NCBI GenBank assembly: GCA_030998015.1
Contig: JARWMV010000249.1
Span: 868,001 to 932,000 of the forward strand
DNA length: 64,000 nucleotides
Reading direction: 5' to 3'
Origin: Ceratorhiza oryzae-sativae
Lineage: Eukaryota > Basidiomycota > Agaricomycetes > Cantharellales > Ceratobasidiaceae
Shown here: positions 23,977 to 36,600 of the stretch, in pieces
How the letters are laid out: each line of letters starts with the position of its first letter
Position numbering within the stretch: position 1 is the stretch's first letter
The notes under the pieces: model-generated
What the model saw: the letters and a program-made list of their open reading frames with translations, nothing else
Database searches by the model: none
Told to the model about the DNA's origin: nothing
Program-made: the position numbers and the translations under genes

Positions 23977-26900
23977 ATGGTTTGGCGCGGCTATCTACCG
24001 CAGGCCTTGCTCGTGCTCTGTCCACTAGGGTTGCTGCTATCGCCCACGGCAAAATCTACTGAAATCCAGCAGGAGTACGAATATCGTTCTGTACAGCTGC
24101 CAGTTTCCCACTTCTTTAACAATGTTGCTACCTCGGACTTTGACGGACATGGAGGTGCATATCCGGTCGAGTATCTTCCGACAGGAAGGCTTGTGGATGA
24201 GAATGTCGAGGTCAGCAGACTCAGCACTTGGGTTAGGCCAGTTTAATCGTGTTTCTAGTTTGCGCTTCCCAAGTGGGGGAACGATCGGCCGGACAACTTC
24301 ATTTCAAACCAACAAACACTCGCCGTTAACGCCGGGTTCGTGAGAGAGTTCCATGTTCTCTACGCAGGAGACTGGATCGACGGTGAGCTGAGCAAATAAG
24401 CTTACAACTCCACCTAAACTTCGCATTTCTACAGGCGAAAGCCCTGCACAATTCGAGTTCGAATTCGAGGATAGGACGAAGCAAGTGGTTGAATGTACGA
24501 AATCTCGTTTTTATCTAACCAACGCGTGCACATGTTCGAGTTTTAACATCCATATCAAATAGTATCGGTTAAAAACTGGTGGAATCTCCATTGGTTGAAC
24601 TCGGGACCAGTTAGAGTGCAAGTGTCGCATTTGTTCGACCCGACCCGCGACTGACTTGTTGCTTAGTCCATACCACAACACGCCAAATGGTCCCAATTAC
24701 AACTCCACACAACTTCATCACTGGGCCAGCAGCGTTTCCTCCCTTTCCCCTCTCAGATCCATTCGCTTCCCATTCCACAGAGACCACAATCGCTTGCACA
24801 TCTTTGCAGCCACGCTTGTGCCTGCTTATGCTCCTGCTGATGACATCACCGACTCACCCCCCGCCATAAGTGTCAAAAATGTGCGCTTGACGACACTCAA
24901 GACTGATGGTGGTGACTCGATTGTGCAAGTTACTTTGGCCAACCTACGAGCTCTTGCTGCGCCCTCTTACAAATATACTTCCCCCCATGGCTCTGCTGCA
25001 CACATTGCCGGACATCGTTCTCCCCGTAGACCGATTCCCGACGACCAGCAGATAATAGCACCTCCGCATCGCAACAGATATGCATATGAATACAGTCATT
25101 ATACAACCTCTGTCCTTTCTGGACCACATGAGGTTTTGATTCGGGCGGTCTATGGTCAAAGCGTTCGAACAACCTCTCCCGGAAAGCTCTTCCGTCTCAT
25201 GCCTGGTGACGATGCGCGAGTCGACGTGGGAGTTGCCTTTGATCAATCATCTCAAGGGATTGGCGCGTGGTTCAAGACCGCGGTACACGCCATGGGAGTC
25301 CCCCAAGTTGTTACCAGCATGGTTGGAATTTCAAATCGAGAGGTCGAAATCGAAGTGCTTGTGGTTGCGACCGCTACAAATAGGCCAATAGTCAAGTCGA
25401 CTGGCTGGGGGCTGGATTTGGCGTATTCGGGCGTGTCTGATGAAGGTGGGGACTATTGGGACGCGACACGAGAAAGTTTGGAAAGGCATGAAACGCCGCG
25501 TTGGGTGAGCAATTCTAACTGATACCCGCCAGCGAGATATTAATTACTGGTTCTAGTGGAGCAATGGCAAGTTTGGGATCTTGTAATTTGAGCCTCCTCT
25601 AGGATTTGGTATCATGTTGACTGATTCGATCTTAGCATTCACTGGGGAATATTCTCTGTGCCAGGATGGGTAAGTTTACTCCTTGTTCACCGTTAACTTA
25701 CGAATGATCACGACCGTTCGTCCAGGCACCTAAAGGTCCATACGCCGAGTGGTATGAGTGAGTGCTCTGCGCACTATAACAGGTGATATCCTGCTCACAC
25801 TTGTCGAAGTTGGTGGTATCATAACCCTGCAGACGCCTCGAATCCTTTCTGGAATTATCATCAAGACACATATGGCATCGTGAGTATCGTTCGAAACTCA
25901 ATCCAGGGAATTTAGACCGAAATACATTTCAGGACAAGGTTTACGACGATTTTATTCCCGAGTTCACGGGTGCAAAGTTTGATGCTGCAGGATGGGTTGA
26001 TTTGTTTGCCGCGGCTGGTGCCAAGTATTTCGTTCTCGTTACTGTGAGTTTTAGTCTTACTTGAGACGGGCGTTGTAATCAGCTAACTGACTTTTGTCAC
26101 CAGAAACACCACGATGGATTTGCTCTCTTCGATACTCATGAGACTTCTCACCGAAGCAGCGTCTATCTTGGACCAAAGCGAGATTTTATTGGCGAACTCA
26201 TGAAGGCTGCACGCGAAAGACATCCCAACATGCGTAAAGGGACTTATTTCAGCATGCCAGAATGGTTAGTCTGCTTTCCGTATAATCGAACAGTTAGAGG
26301 TTGACTACTGGGCAGGTTCAACCCGGATGCCGGTCCATATGGATTCGGAAGTTGGCCAGGACATCTCGCTCGGAACCCCTACAATAATTCGATTGAAGAA
26401 CCGTATACCGGTCGGCTGGAGGGCAAGGATTATTTAAAGGACATTCAAGAGGAACAGATGCGGATCCTGACGGAGGAATACGAGACCGAGATAATGGTAA
26501 GGTCGATCTCCCTTTTTTCGCGAATAATCTGACAATACGTGTCATGCAGTGGTGTGACATTGGGGGCCCGAACCGGACGCTCGAATTTGCCGCCGAGTGG
26601 TACAACAAGGCGGCCAAGGCAGGAAAACAGGTGACGATTAACAACCGTTGTGGCGTTGCTCCCGACTGTGAGTGCGATATTCCGGTTTATGGGATGTGTC
26701 ATTAACTATATCTCCAGTCGATACGCCTGAATACACAAGGTTCAGCTCTATCCAGACACGCAGCTGGGAAACCAGTGAAGGCATCGATCCGTAAGTGCTT
26801 GTCATTTACTCGCATCATAAAGGAAGACGCAAACCATTTGTGGGCATGAACAGATACAGCTATGGGTATAATCAAGTTACAAAAGATGAAGAATATCGGT

Positions 26901-27462
26901 CCGCAGAGACGATCGTGCACACTCTAGTGGATATTGTGTCGAAGAATGGGAACTAGTGCGTATTTCGTAGTAGCACTAATTGCAACGGTTGGTAAAATCC
27001 TACAGCTTGCTGAACCTCGGCCCGACTGGAGAGGGCGAAATCATCCCGGCGATGGTCGAGCGTCTCGTGGAGGTCGGTAAATGGCTCAAGCATTCTGGGA
27101 GCTGTATATATGATGCGGTGAGGCTTTAGTTAAACCCGACTGGCGGCTCTCGATTCTGAGGATTTCTTCCCACCTAGACATATACCTTCCTCGGAGCCGA
27201 ACTTGGTTCTCTCCGGTTTACCACTACCCCGAATTCATTCTGCATCATCGCTCTGAAACGACCGACTGATAACATTCTCGTGGTGGAACGACCGGTTCCG
27301 ATTCTGCCTGGGGATATCGTTACCCTACTTGGCGCGGAGGAGGTTGGCCCACTAGCCTGGTCATACCGTGATGGAAAGTTAGCGGTAATTGTGCCAGACG
27401 AAGGCTTGAACGCTGTTCAACACGCGTGGGCTTTCAAAATTACCTACGAAGTAGCTGAGTGA
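23977..27462 (+). CDS. Secreted GH29 alpha-L-fucosidase, copy A
   Basis: Extracellular glycoside hydrolase of family 29, removing alpha-linked L-fucose from glycans. ATG 23977, TGA 27460-27462, about 16 introns, roughly 850 aa. A hydrophobic signal peptide opens the protein. Residues encoded by 24060-25510 form a long N-terminal region not part of the GH29 barrel ([21 protein letters not shown]). The GH29 domain starts at [16 protein letters not shown] and continues with [28 protein letters not shown] and [10 protein letters not shown], whose Asp is the family's catalytic nucleophile (about 26555). [12 protein letters not shown] and a C-terminal beta domain follow. Intron 24618-24666 uses a GC donor. 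Frame intact. Paralogue at 33648-37067. Double the usual 450-500 residues of GH29 because of the N-terminal region. Confidence 0.92.
24618..24666 (+). other. GC-AG intron (fucosidase A)
   Basis: Donor GT|GCAAGT, acceptor CTTAG. The only way to join GPVR to PYHNTP in frame is this GC donor; no GT donor nearby has the needed phase. The paralogue has a GT-AG intron of the same phase at 34279, and its protein aligns across the junction. Confidence 0.8.
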
Positions 27463-28489
27463 AGGATATAGAGGGACCGTTAACGAGCGTAGTATTAAAT
27501 GCGGTCGGCAATCGATTGATATAGCTTTACCGAACTGCGAAATATGAAAGGGTTGTCATAAACTCGCCTGTGTGGCGAGGAGCACGCATGTTTGATAAAG
27601 CTTAACAACATCCATCAGATATTCCAAATGGGCGGATTAGCGACCCAACTCGACCACAACCCTAGGAAATACGGATTAGCCATAGGGTTAATGCCCAAGA
27701 GCACAATATCACATCCATGTCTTAACCCACCATGGTGCGTGGTGCATGAGATTGAATGCTACGAGAAAGGTCGATGCATGAGCGCTTGGGTCATCTTCTC
27801 TCGGGGTTCTTTGATCGCGCAATATCGCCCATCCCAGCTTTTTTTATGAGGTAAACAATCCCAGCCAAGTTGGTGGTCTTCCACAGGCGTTTTCTTCTGT
27901 CCTTCGTTCGGGCTACTCGCCGGGCCTCTACACTTCTGACCGTAATTCACGGTTGAAAACGGGCCACCGCGAAGCGTCCATTTTTTGAATCAGCCAAGTT
28001 GGGTCTAGATTGCTGCGTGGTCGACGCATATACCCTAGTTTCATTTGATTTGAATAGATCCTGTGGGTCAGCGGCATCTCTTCGTGGTCGCTACTGAACC
28101 CGATATATGTGACTGTTGAGGAGTGACAAGCATATCCGAGCTCGTAATATAAAATTATCACACTGATTTATAGGTGTATGTTTGAATATTAGCTGAAATG
28201 ATCGATCCAGACTGTCTCTGCCGTAACACGGGCTCATCCGTTTACGATCATTCCAATGCTTCGCTCTTGCCAGCTTGGCCGTGGTCGTAAAGTAATCGTC
28301 TCACGTGCTCATGATTCTGAAGCTGATACCTCTTTGAGTGTAACGCCCAACGACGCAATCTCGTGCCTCAGTTCTTCCGAGATAGAATGCCCGAGCATTC
28401 GTGTTTTACGTGAAGTACGACCTTCTCATTTATATCGTGAGATGGTCACATCGCCAGCCTCCAATGTTCTCTCATTCATCGCCCGTCCG
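27463..28489. other. Intergenic between module A and module B
   Basis: About 1.0 kb. No gene or repeat recognised. An open frame from 28256 runs into the P450-B start in frame, but its composition is unlike a P450 N-terminus, so ATG 28490 was preferred. Confidence 0.5.
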
Positions 28490-30734
28490 ATGAGTGACCA
28501 TAATACACTCCTCGGTGCTGCTTTGGCTCTCGCCACTCTGGCTCTCATTCACTTGCTATGGCGTAGAGATAGTTCACTCCGCCCGCTTCCTCCGGGACCA
28601 AAGTATTACCCGCTAATTGGGCATTTACTTTCGATGCCGACGGAACATGAGCATGTAGGGTTCATGGAGGTGGGGGAGCAACTAAAATGTGCGAATTACC
28701 CCTAACTATCCTTACCTACGTATCGCTGAAGCTGCTCATCTTGCGCAAGCCGACATTTTTCATCTGAGTATAATGGGTACTCTTATGATCGTCCTCAACT
28801 CGGCGGAAGATGCTGATAATCTATTGGAGCAACGCTCGAGCATTTATTCGGACCGCTTTTGTCCCCCGATGCTTGCCGAACCTTCACTGTGAATATTGCA
28901 TGATGCTATCAGAATCCGCGGTTTTTAATTAACCTTTTGATATTTCCTTGCTAGGATAAATCTTGGGAAGCTTGTTACACTGTTGGGTTATAACGATCGT
29001 TGGAAAAAGTCGAGACGTCTACTCCATCCCTGGTTGAACAAAAAAGCCACCGAAACCTTCTATCCGCCTCTACAGCTCCATGCCCGGCTACTAGCAAAGA
29101 GGCTGCTCACTCATTCAAATGACGAGATTGCGTCTGAAGCACTTGATGTTGAGCTTTATAGGTTTGAGGGCGTTATTTTATAGCGGCGTGGATCACGCTA
29201 AGGTTGTTTCGCAGGAATCTCGCTGCCACGCTTGCTGAGTCGGTCTATGGATACAAATTACGCTCCTCAGACGATCCGCTTATACTTTCTCTCAAGGAGT
29301 TGGCTGATAATGCTTCAAGGGCAGGCTTACCATCGAGTATGTATTTCATACTCATGGCTTGGCCTTGTTCTGAATCCCTTCAATGGCAAAGACTTTCTAG
29401 TCAACATCTTTCCGAAATTGATTCACGTTCCCAGTTGGATGCCTGGAGCAGGGTGGCGGCGAGCCGCCCAGAAATGGAGGGAGCAACAGGAGGCAGCGTC
29501 GAACAGGACATATGAATGGACCAAAGAGCAAATGGTGAGTGCGTCCATGTACAAGATGTTGAATGAACCACATTTTGGCAGAAAAACGGGAGGGCAGGAA
29601 ACACTGTCATTTGTTCCGCCTTGCGTCACGCTGAAGAGCTGGGAATAGAATCGAATGAAAAGGATGATTATGTGAAGCAGCTTGCGGTCGCACTCTTTAC
29701 TGGTGAGTTGAACCTGAAATGCACACAATAGGATTTAATATTCTCATCGTTCATCCATTAGCTGGGACAGATACAGTAAGTATTGAAACGCCGTAGGCAC
29801 ATCAGCTTGCGCTAACATGCTTCCATTTTAGACCACACAGACACTTTTGACGTTTATCCAGGCAATGCTACTCTTTCCTGATGTTCAGAAGAAGGCACAA
29901 GAAGAGATCGACAATGTTGTCGGACGAGACAAGTTGCCGACCTTTGAAGATAGGCCAAGGTTGGAATATCTCGAACGATTGGCTAACGAGCTAATAAGGT
30001 GGCGGCCAATTGTCCCCGCAGGTATATCTTTATGAATTTTGCATATGGTGTTTCATACGTGCTTTTCGTTTACAGGTGTCCCACACGCCTGCCTTGAGGA
30101 TGATGTATATAAAGGATATCGAATCCCTAAAGGAGCAATTGTGTAAGTCTTATCATTGGAAGCTCAAACGCTATTCAAAGCTTACGAAAGGTAATATAAG
30201 GTTCGGTAATATTTGGTACGTTTACTTTCACTTTTGAGTGTCTTGAACATACTTAGCAGGCGCCTCTTGCCGATAAGGGCGATCACGCGAAACGAAGAAA
30301 CATATCCCGACCCCGAAACTTTCAATCCGGACAGATACCTTGATCCAAATCTGGCAATTTCTCCGACATTTGGTTTTGGTCGGCGGTAATTATATTTGAA
30401 GACTGGATCCATTGTAGTGTGCTAAACAACGTCGATAGTGCCTGCCCAGGAGTACACTTTGCTCGAGCCTCACTCTTCATTACAATGGCTACCATATTGG
30501 CGGTGTTTGATATATCATGTGCCAAGGATGCCAACGGGGATAACATTGTCCCGAAGGCGGAGAGTACCAACGACATGGTCTAGTACGTAAACGTTCATTA
30601 ACAGTACGCTACCAACTGGCTAAAATCCGTATAGCCATCCAAAGCCATTCAAGTTGCATCTCACCCCACGCTCAAACTGGAGGAAAAGGCTTATTGAGGA
30701 AGAAGAAGAAGAGGAAGAAGAATGTAGGACCTAA
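28490..30734 (+). CDS. Cytochrome P450 monooxygenase, copy B
   Basis: Paralogue of 20089-22239 with the same intron positions. N-terminal anchor, basic WRRD, hinge RPLPPGPKYYPLIGHL, helix I AGTDT (split by an intron at 29776), ExxR as ELIR (about 29990), haem loop FGFGRR|ACPG across the intron at about 30388-30438. All conserved parts are in frame. The last exon encodes HPKPFKLHLTPRS and then a basic stretch and an unusual tail of eight to ten acidic residues (IEEEEEEEEE) before CRT and TAA at 30732-30734; copy A lacks it. About 530 aa. Probably bound to the ER membrane by its N-terminal helix. Substrate unknown; pairing with a fucosidase in both modules is the only context clue. Confidence 0.9.
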
Positions 30735-30801
30735 ATGCGTGCCTAAGAGTAGGATTGATGACTGGTGGGATCACGAGAGGTGCAGCTCTTGCTAATTGAG
30801 C
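30735..30801. other. Short spacer after P450-B
   Basis: 68 bp from the P450-B stop to the LTR-like repeat; nothing recognised. Confidence 0.5.
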
Positions 30802-31033
30802 TGTCTCACGCAGGGAGGTATCTCGTGGCTAAGATACAAATCGCACTACAGAGTACAGTAAGAATAAAGTACATGAAAGGAAAAGAAAATACGATACCTT
30901 AGCTCAACTACGAAGGTAGAGAACTAAGGAAGGAGAGGGGTTCCCGCGAACTCGCGTATGATATCAGAGAGGGGGGATATGAAACAGAAACAAATATGCG
31001 CATACATGCACGCATATGATTGTAAATTCAACA
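30802..31033 (-). repeat. LTR-like repeat, copy B (possible solo LTR)
   Basis: 232 bp with TG...CA ends in both readings (plus-strand edges tgtctcacg and attcaaca). Almost the same sequence as 22790-23082 but without the internal duplication. No polypurine tract, primer site or coding region is attached, so a solo LTR is the best guess. I could not find a clear target-site duplication. Confidence 0.65.
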
Positions 31034-31045
31034 AGCTTTTCCGTC

Positions 31046-32192
31046 TCAAAATTATGGCATTCAGATTGTAAAAAAGCCCACAAATACATATTCACAGATT
31101 TCCTATGCCGCAATACCGCATTTTGTATTCTATTGTGGTGTGGGAATGTTCAAATGTGGCATAGAAATTAACACTTGAACTTGCGTGCGGCCCACAGGTT
31201 TGTGGGTGGCTGGTCCTATATGGCGTTCAGATCGTAAAAGAATTCTCAAGTACAAATTCACAATTTCTATACGCCACGATGCCACATTTCGTAGATTGCG
31301 GCGTTGTGGGAATATGGGAGTGTAGGATTCGTATGATCCAATTTTGCGCCAGAGCCGTAATTTTTGTGACTGGGTGGCGACTAACTTTAGCGAGTGTGGA
31401 AGCGTGGCACTGTTGAACCACATCCACACAATCCCGTGCTATGGTAACTTAGCCTCTATTCTTCTCGGATTCTCTTTGAACACGACGTGTGTCTATCTGG
31501 ACTATAGCCCACACAGGTCGCAGATTGAATACTTAACCGCATAGACGTGGCTACACACGTGACCTAGAATACATATAGGCAGGCGCTACACGCCGCACCA
31601 TCGATTCTCTTGCATTGCAGACTCGTCTTCGGTGTCCCATAGGTGTGATGATCTCGTTTTGGAGGATAATGTCTCAGTAGATACGTGGGGTCTTGTAGCT
31701 AAAATTAAAATGTATACCATGACGAGCCCTAGTGTAGTAAATACCCAGGAAGCCGATCATACCAAACAGGGAGCACGGAGTTGTGGAATAGAGGCGCATA
31801 TAGGCTATTTGGTAGCTTAGAAGTTTGCTATATGAGGTAATACACCCACCCTTCAAGTGTTTAAGAATGTTTCATACGGAGCGGGGGCTGTAGAGTTGTG
31901 GGATTGTGGGGTTGTGGGGTTGCAGGATTGTGTGATTGTGATGAAACTGTTGGGCCAAAAGCCCACACTCACAAGACCGGGCCCATAACCATACTCTCCG
32001 AACCTACATTACCACACAACTGTAGATTCGATCCTACCCTTCGTATATGTGCTCAATAAAGATATTGTAGGCGGGTTTTTAACCCACATTCTCACATTCC
32101 CACACCCACACCGTTTCGTAGCAAATCTACTAGCAAGATGTTGAAATGTGGGTGAAAGGATTTTTTTATATACAATCTGAATGTCATAGTAC
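31046..32192. repeat. Possible non-autonomous element with repeated subterminal motifs
   Basis: The motif tggcattcagattgta occurs at about 31050 and again, inverted, at about 32172-32186. A diverged third copy (tggcgttcagatcgtaaaa) lies at 31215. Blocks of roughly 100 bp starting at 31062 and 31227 are diverged direct repeats (…acaaattcaca.tttc…gc.gc…gcattttgta). The 31880-31945 stretch repeats ttgtggg. Module A has nothing similar, so this may be a later insertion. No transposase seen. Confidence 0.4.
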
Positions 32193-32339
32193 ATCCTAAT
32201 CAGGTAGCATTTGTGCACAAGACGCTCTGTCTTTTTACTCGTTTCGCCTTGTTCACTATCAAGAACTACAACGCTCGTATGGAATACATCAACAGGATTG
32301 CGTAAATATATAACGACACGTTGCCCGCCTAATGTTAGT

Positions 32340-32940
32340 CATCGAAAAGATCTTAGGGCAGGAAATTACAGTAAGCTTTTCGCCACGGACCCCAAGCTCA
32401 CGGCCGAGCGAGCCGTGACGAGCCGTAATACCATTCGTCGCGCGTTCCTCAGCAGGACTTCGGTCGCGAATGGTTTCTTCGATGGCGTAATCCAGTCCAA
32501 AGGGCATAACTTGGGTGCGATTCTGGATTACTGCAGGGAAGAGTTGTTTCTAGAGAAAACATAAGAGCTTGACCAAATTGGAGCAAGTATGTTTGTGATA
32601 CCCACTCAGGTTTATAGTCAGATATGGCTCGGGCCAATAAGCTGCAATCTTTGCCAAGGGCACTGAAAATTTGGACCAGAGCAGCTTCACCCATGATCTC
32701 ATCTTTAAAGCTGAAAGCGCGATTGACTGGGCGGTATCCTCACGACCTTGGGCCTCCTTGTCTACGATGTAGTCAGTACTGTTCAGCCTGACTACCCCAG
32801 GAAAGTCGCCGAAGTACTTGGAGATGCTGCTGAGTTTGGCGCGGTTTGGCTCAGTGCAGGCGCAGCTGAGGCATGGGCCGTTGCCGAGTTCGGAGAGCCC
32901 GCGACGTTCGCCTTAAGGCTGTTTATTTGTGGAGGGTAAT
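32340..32940 (+). CDS. Hypothetical or relic ORFs between P450-B and fucosidase B
   Basis: Two short open stretches in different frames: 32340-32564 (basic, contains RNTIRRAFLSRTSVANGFFDG) and 32748-32939 (Ala-rich, contains VLGDAAEFGAVWLSAGAAE). Codon composition looks coding-like, but I find no convincing intron joining them and no known domain. Either a small unknown gene or a decayed one; boundaries are approximate. Confidence 0.25.
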
Positions 32941-33647
32941 TGCTGGGCTAATTGTCACGGGTATTATAACTGGCTTGATGCTGCTTTTTGAGGCGATCTC
33001 TGCGAGCACGTAAGTGGCGCTGGGATTCCGAATGATTTGTTGCTCACTGGTTTCGCAGGAGCCCTGGAACAGGTATTTGTCCCAGACGGTGATATACAAA
33101 GTTAGATTGCCCCGCATCGATCTCTTTATTTAGTATGCCGGTGCTAAGCTACGCTTTGCATAGTGTAAGTTGACAGAAATAAAATAAATGAAACTGGGCG
33201 AAGCCTCACGTGATATCCCTATAACCTCGGTGTCAAATGACTGCATGCAAACGAGTTCGATTGAATATATAACTCAATACCATGGTAGATTTTTAGTAAT
33301 ACAGTAATATCAGCCCATGCCAAATCAAGGTGACGGAGAGCTCTGAACAATGTATAAATCGAACAGGGGCGAAAAGGAAGAAAAGACAACAATTTGTGAG
33401 CGTCATGCTTCGTCTATCGCTCTTAGGGAATCTTCGACCCCGTTTCCCATTGCCCCTTCGCACCATACATGAGAGTGAGTGTATGGCAGTAGGACGCCGT
33501 TTTTACCATTCGTGTAATCGCGTGCTGAGACAATGGCTCGGTCGGCGCTTGTTGGTAGTCACTGACGCTTATGTCCGTTCTGACACCATCCTGGACTGGG
33601 CGCTTGTGAACATGGTCCGATTTCACCAACACTCACTCCACTCAACC
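32941..33647. other. Intergenic; fucosidase B promoter region
   Basis: About 700 bp before the fucosidase B start. An open frame from 33330 reads into the start in frame, but the segment before 33648 lacks signal-peptide character and is taken as untranslated. Nothing else recognised. Confidence 0.5.
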
Positions 33648-36600
33648 ATGCCAAGACGGTGGCCATGGATCTCATGGATGATCCTCTTGACCCTCGGGCT
33701 TGAATCAAACTATGGGTCGCACGCAAAATATTTGCAAACTGAATACTCATATCGTTCAATCCAAATTCCGGTGTCTCATCTATACGACAACGTCGCTACT
33801 GCAAACTTTGATGGACGTGGGGGGGCCTACCCCATCGAATACCTCCCTACCGGGCAGCTCGTGAATGAAAATATCAAGGTAAGAAAGCGCAGTGTGCAAG
33901 TATATCCACCTCCAACCTCCTTGTTCTTGTTAGTTTGCTCTCCCGAAGTGGGGAAATGGCCGACCAGATAACTTCGTCTCAGCGAGCCAGGCTCTGACGG
34001 TTGACGCCGGGTTTATCAGGGAATTTCATATCCTTTACGCAGGGGATTGGATTGATGGTATATTGGTTATTGAATTTGCCCTGACTATCGTGTACCAACC
34101 TTCTCGCTTGTAGGAGAGAATGGTGCCCAGTTTGAGTTCGAGTTCGAGGACTGGAGCACTCAGGTAGTCGAGCGTAGGTCGTTGATATTGGCATTCGTGT
34201 CAACTTGATACCACAAAATTGGCAGTGTCGGCGAAGAACTGGTGGAATTTACACTGGCTAAACTCTGGGCCTATCAAAACGTACGGTTACCGTTGTGCAC
34301 CCCTCTGGAAAATCCACTGACCGCCAACCAGACCCTACCATAATACACCATATGGCCCAAACTATAACACAACGCAGATCCATCATTGGTCTACCACTGT
34401 CTCCTCGTTTTCTCCCCTCAAGAGAATACGATTTCCCTGCCGAGCCCAATGGAACAGACTGCACGTCTTTGCTGTGACTTTGGTCCCTGCTTATCATGGA
34501 TCTTCAACTCCGGCCATTGGTGTCAAGAATGTTCGACTGACAACCCTCAAGAATGACGATGGGGATTCTATTGTTCAGGTCACGGTCGCGAATTTGAGGT
34601 CGTTGGGTGCTACGTCTTCCGAGTTTGATGGGCAAACCAGTGTATCAGAAATCACCTCCCAACCGAATCTCGGAAAGGATCAGGCTTTGTTGTTCTCGGG
34701 AAACCGAAACCGTCAGAGGCACGAGACTGGCGCCGTGCTTTCGGGCTTGCATCACGTTCTGATCAAGGGCTCCGGAGTTCGAATGACTTCCCCGGGGAAG
34801 GTGTTCCGGCTCATGCCAGGGGACGATGTTCGTGTCGACGTTGGAGTTGTATTCGAGAAGCCATCATGGGGAGGATTCTGGAGACGGCTGAAGGCTGGAC
34901 TTGGTGCTTTCAGCGCCGCAGGGTATCTCGGCTCTTCGGTCGAAGTCGAAGTACTAGTGGTACCTCACTTTATCGATACACCGCTTGTCAGATCATCCGG
35001 ATGGAGGCTGGACTTGTCTTACTCGGATATATCTTCAGATGACGAATTTTGGATCGCTTCACGGGAAAGTTTGGAACGGCATGAGACACCACGTTGGGTG
35101 GGTTTGTGTCCGCGCATTAACTTGATTTTCATCTGATCCACAACGACATCGTTGTAGTGGAATAACGCCAAATTTGGTATATTGTATGTGCATCACCAGG
35201 GCTTATATTTATCTCGATCTGACCAGTTGCCTATTTGCAGTATCCATTGGGGCATATTTTCCGTGCCAGGGTGGGTAAGTGGGCTTTCTGAACAGAGTGA
35301 GTTATAGGGACGTATTTTGGATGCAGGTACCAATAGGATACTATGAGGAATGGTACAAGTAAGCATCACGTACTGCATGTTTTGTCTGATTGACAATAAC
35401 TTGTCTTCAGTTGGTGGCTTCACAATCCCGCCCAGCCATCTAACATCCTTTGGAACCACCACCGGGAGACATACGGTGAAGTAAAGAGAGTTTTTAAGCG
35501 CTCAAAGCGAGTGATTCAATGAGTATTGAATTGACAGGACAAGCTATACGATGACTTCATTCCAGAATTCAATGGTGCCCGTTTCGATGCCCCCGAGTGG
35601 GTGGATTTATTCGCCAAGGCCGGAGCGAAATATTTCGTGCTTGTGACCGTGAGTCCGACCTTCTTTGATAATTTTGTGGCTACAATCCCGTTGGCCACAG
35701 AAACATCACGACGGGTTCTCGCTGTTCAATACACACAACAGTACCCACAGAAGTAGTGTCCACCTCGGTCCCAAGCGGGATTTCATCGGTGAGCTTATGC
35801 AAGCTGCACGCGAGAGACACCCGAGCATGAGGAAAGGAACGTACTATAGTATGCCGGAATGGTGAGCCACATGTTCATGTATATGCTCCCAATGACGGTT
35901 ATTGTTTTAGGTTCAATCCAGATGCTGGCCCATACGGCTTCGGAAACTGGCCCGGTCATCTAGCGCACGGGGCATTCAATCATTCGTTGATTGAGCCGTA
36001 TGCCGGACGTCTGGAAGGAAAAGATTACTTAAGGGACATACAAATGGAGCATATGAGAATTTTGGCAGAAGAATACCAGACAGAGATTATGGTGCGTTGA
36101 CTTCCGACCATCTTGTTCACGGGTCGAGCCCAAACACTTGAACATAGTGGTGCGATATTGGCGGACCGAATCGAACGCTCGAGTTTGCTGCTGAATGGTA
36201 TAACAAAGCGCGCAAGGAAGGCCGGCAGGTCACGTTGAATAATCGCTGTGGCGTTGCACCCGATTGTGAGTATGACACATGCTTATTCGAGAATAGTAGC
36301 TCAGAGACGACCAACCGGCAGTCGATACTCCCGAGTATGCAAAATTCAGCTCGATCCAGACGAGAAGTTGGGAGACTAGCGAGGGAATTGATCCGTAAGG
36401 ACTCGCATCAACTCAGACTCGTAGGAATGATTTGACGAAATTGCTTTCATTTAGATACAGCTATGGGTACAACCGTCTAACCAAGGACCATGAATACCGA
36501 TCTGCGCGAAACATCATTCACACTCTTGTGGATATTACTTCGAAAAATGGAAATTAGTAAGTCAAACATCAGGTTTCGAATGGCCAGTCGAATATTCGTT

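Noticed and set aside
20089..30734. A secondary-metabolite gene cluster around the P450s
   Set aside because: No synthase, terpene cyclase or NRPS/PKS gene is present in the window; two P450s alone do not support it.
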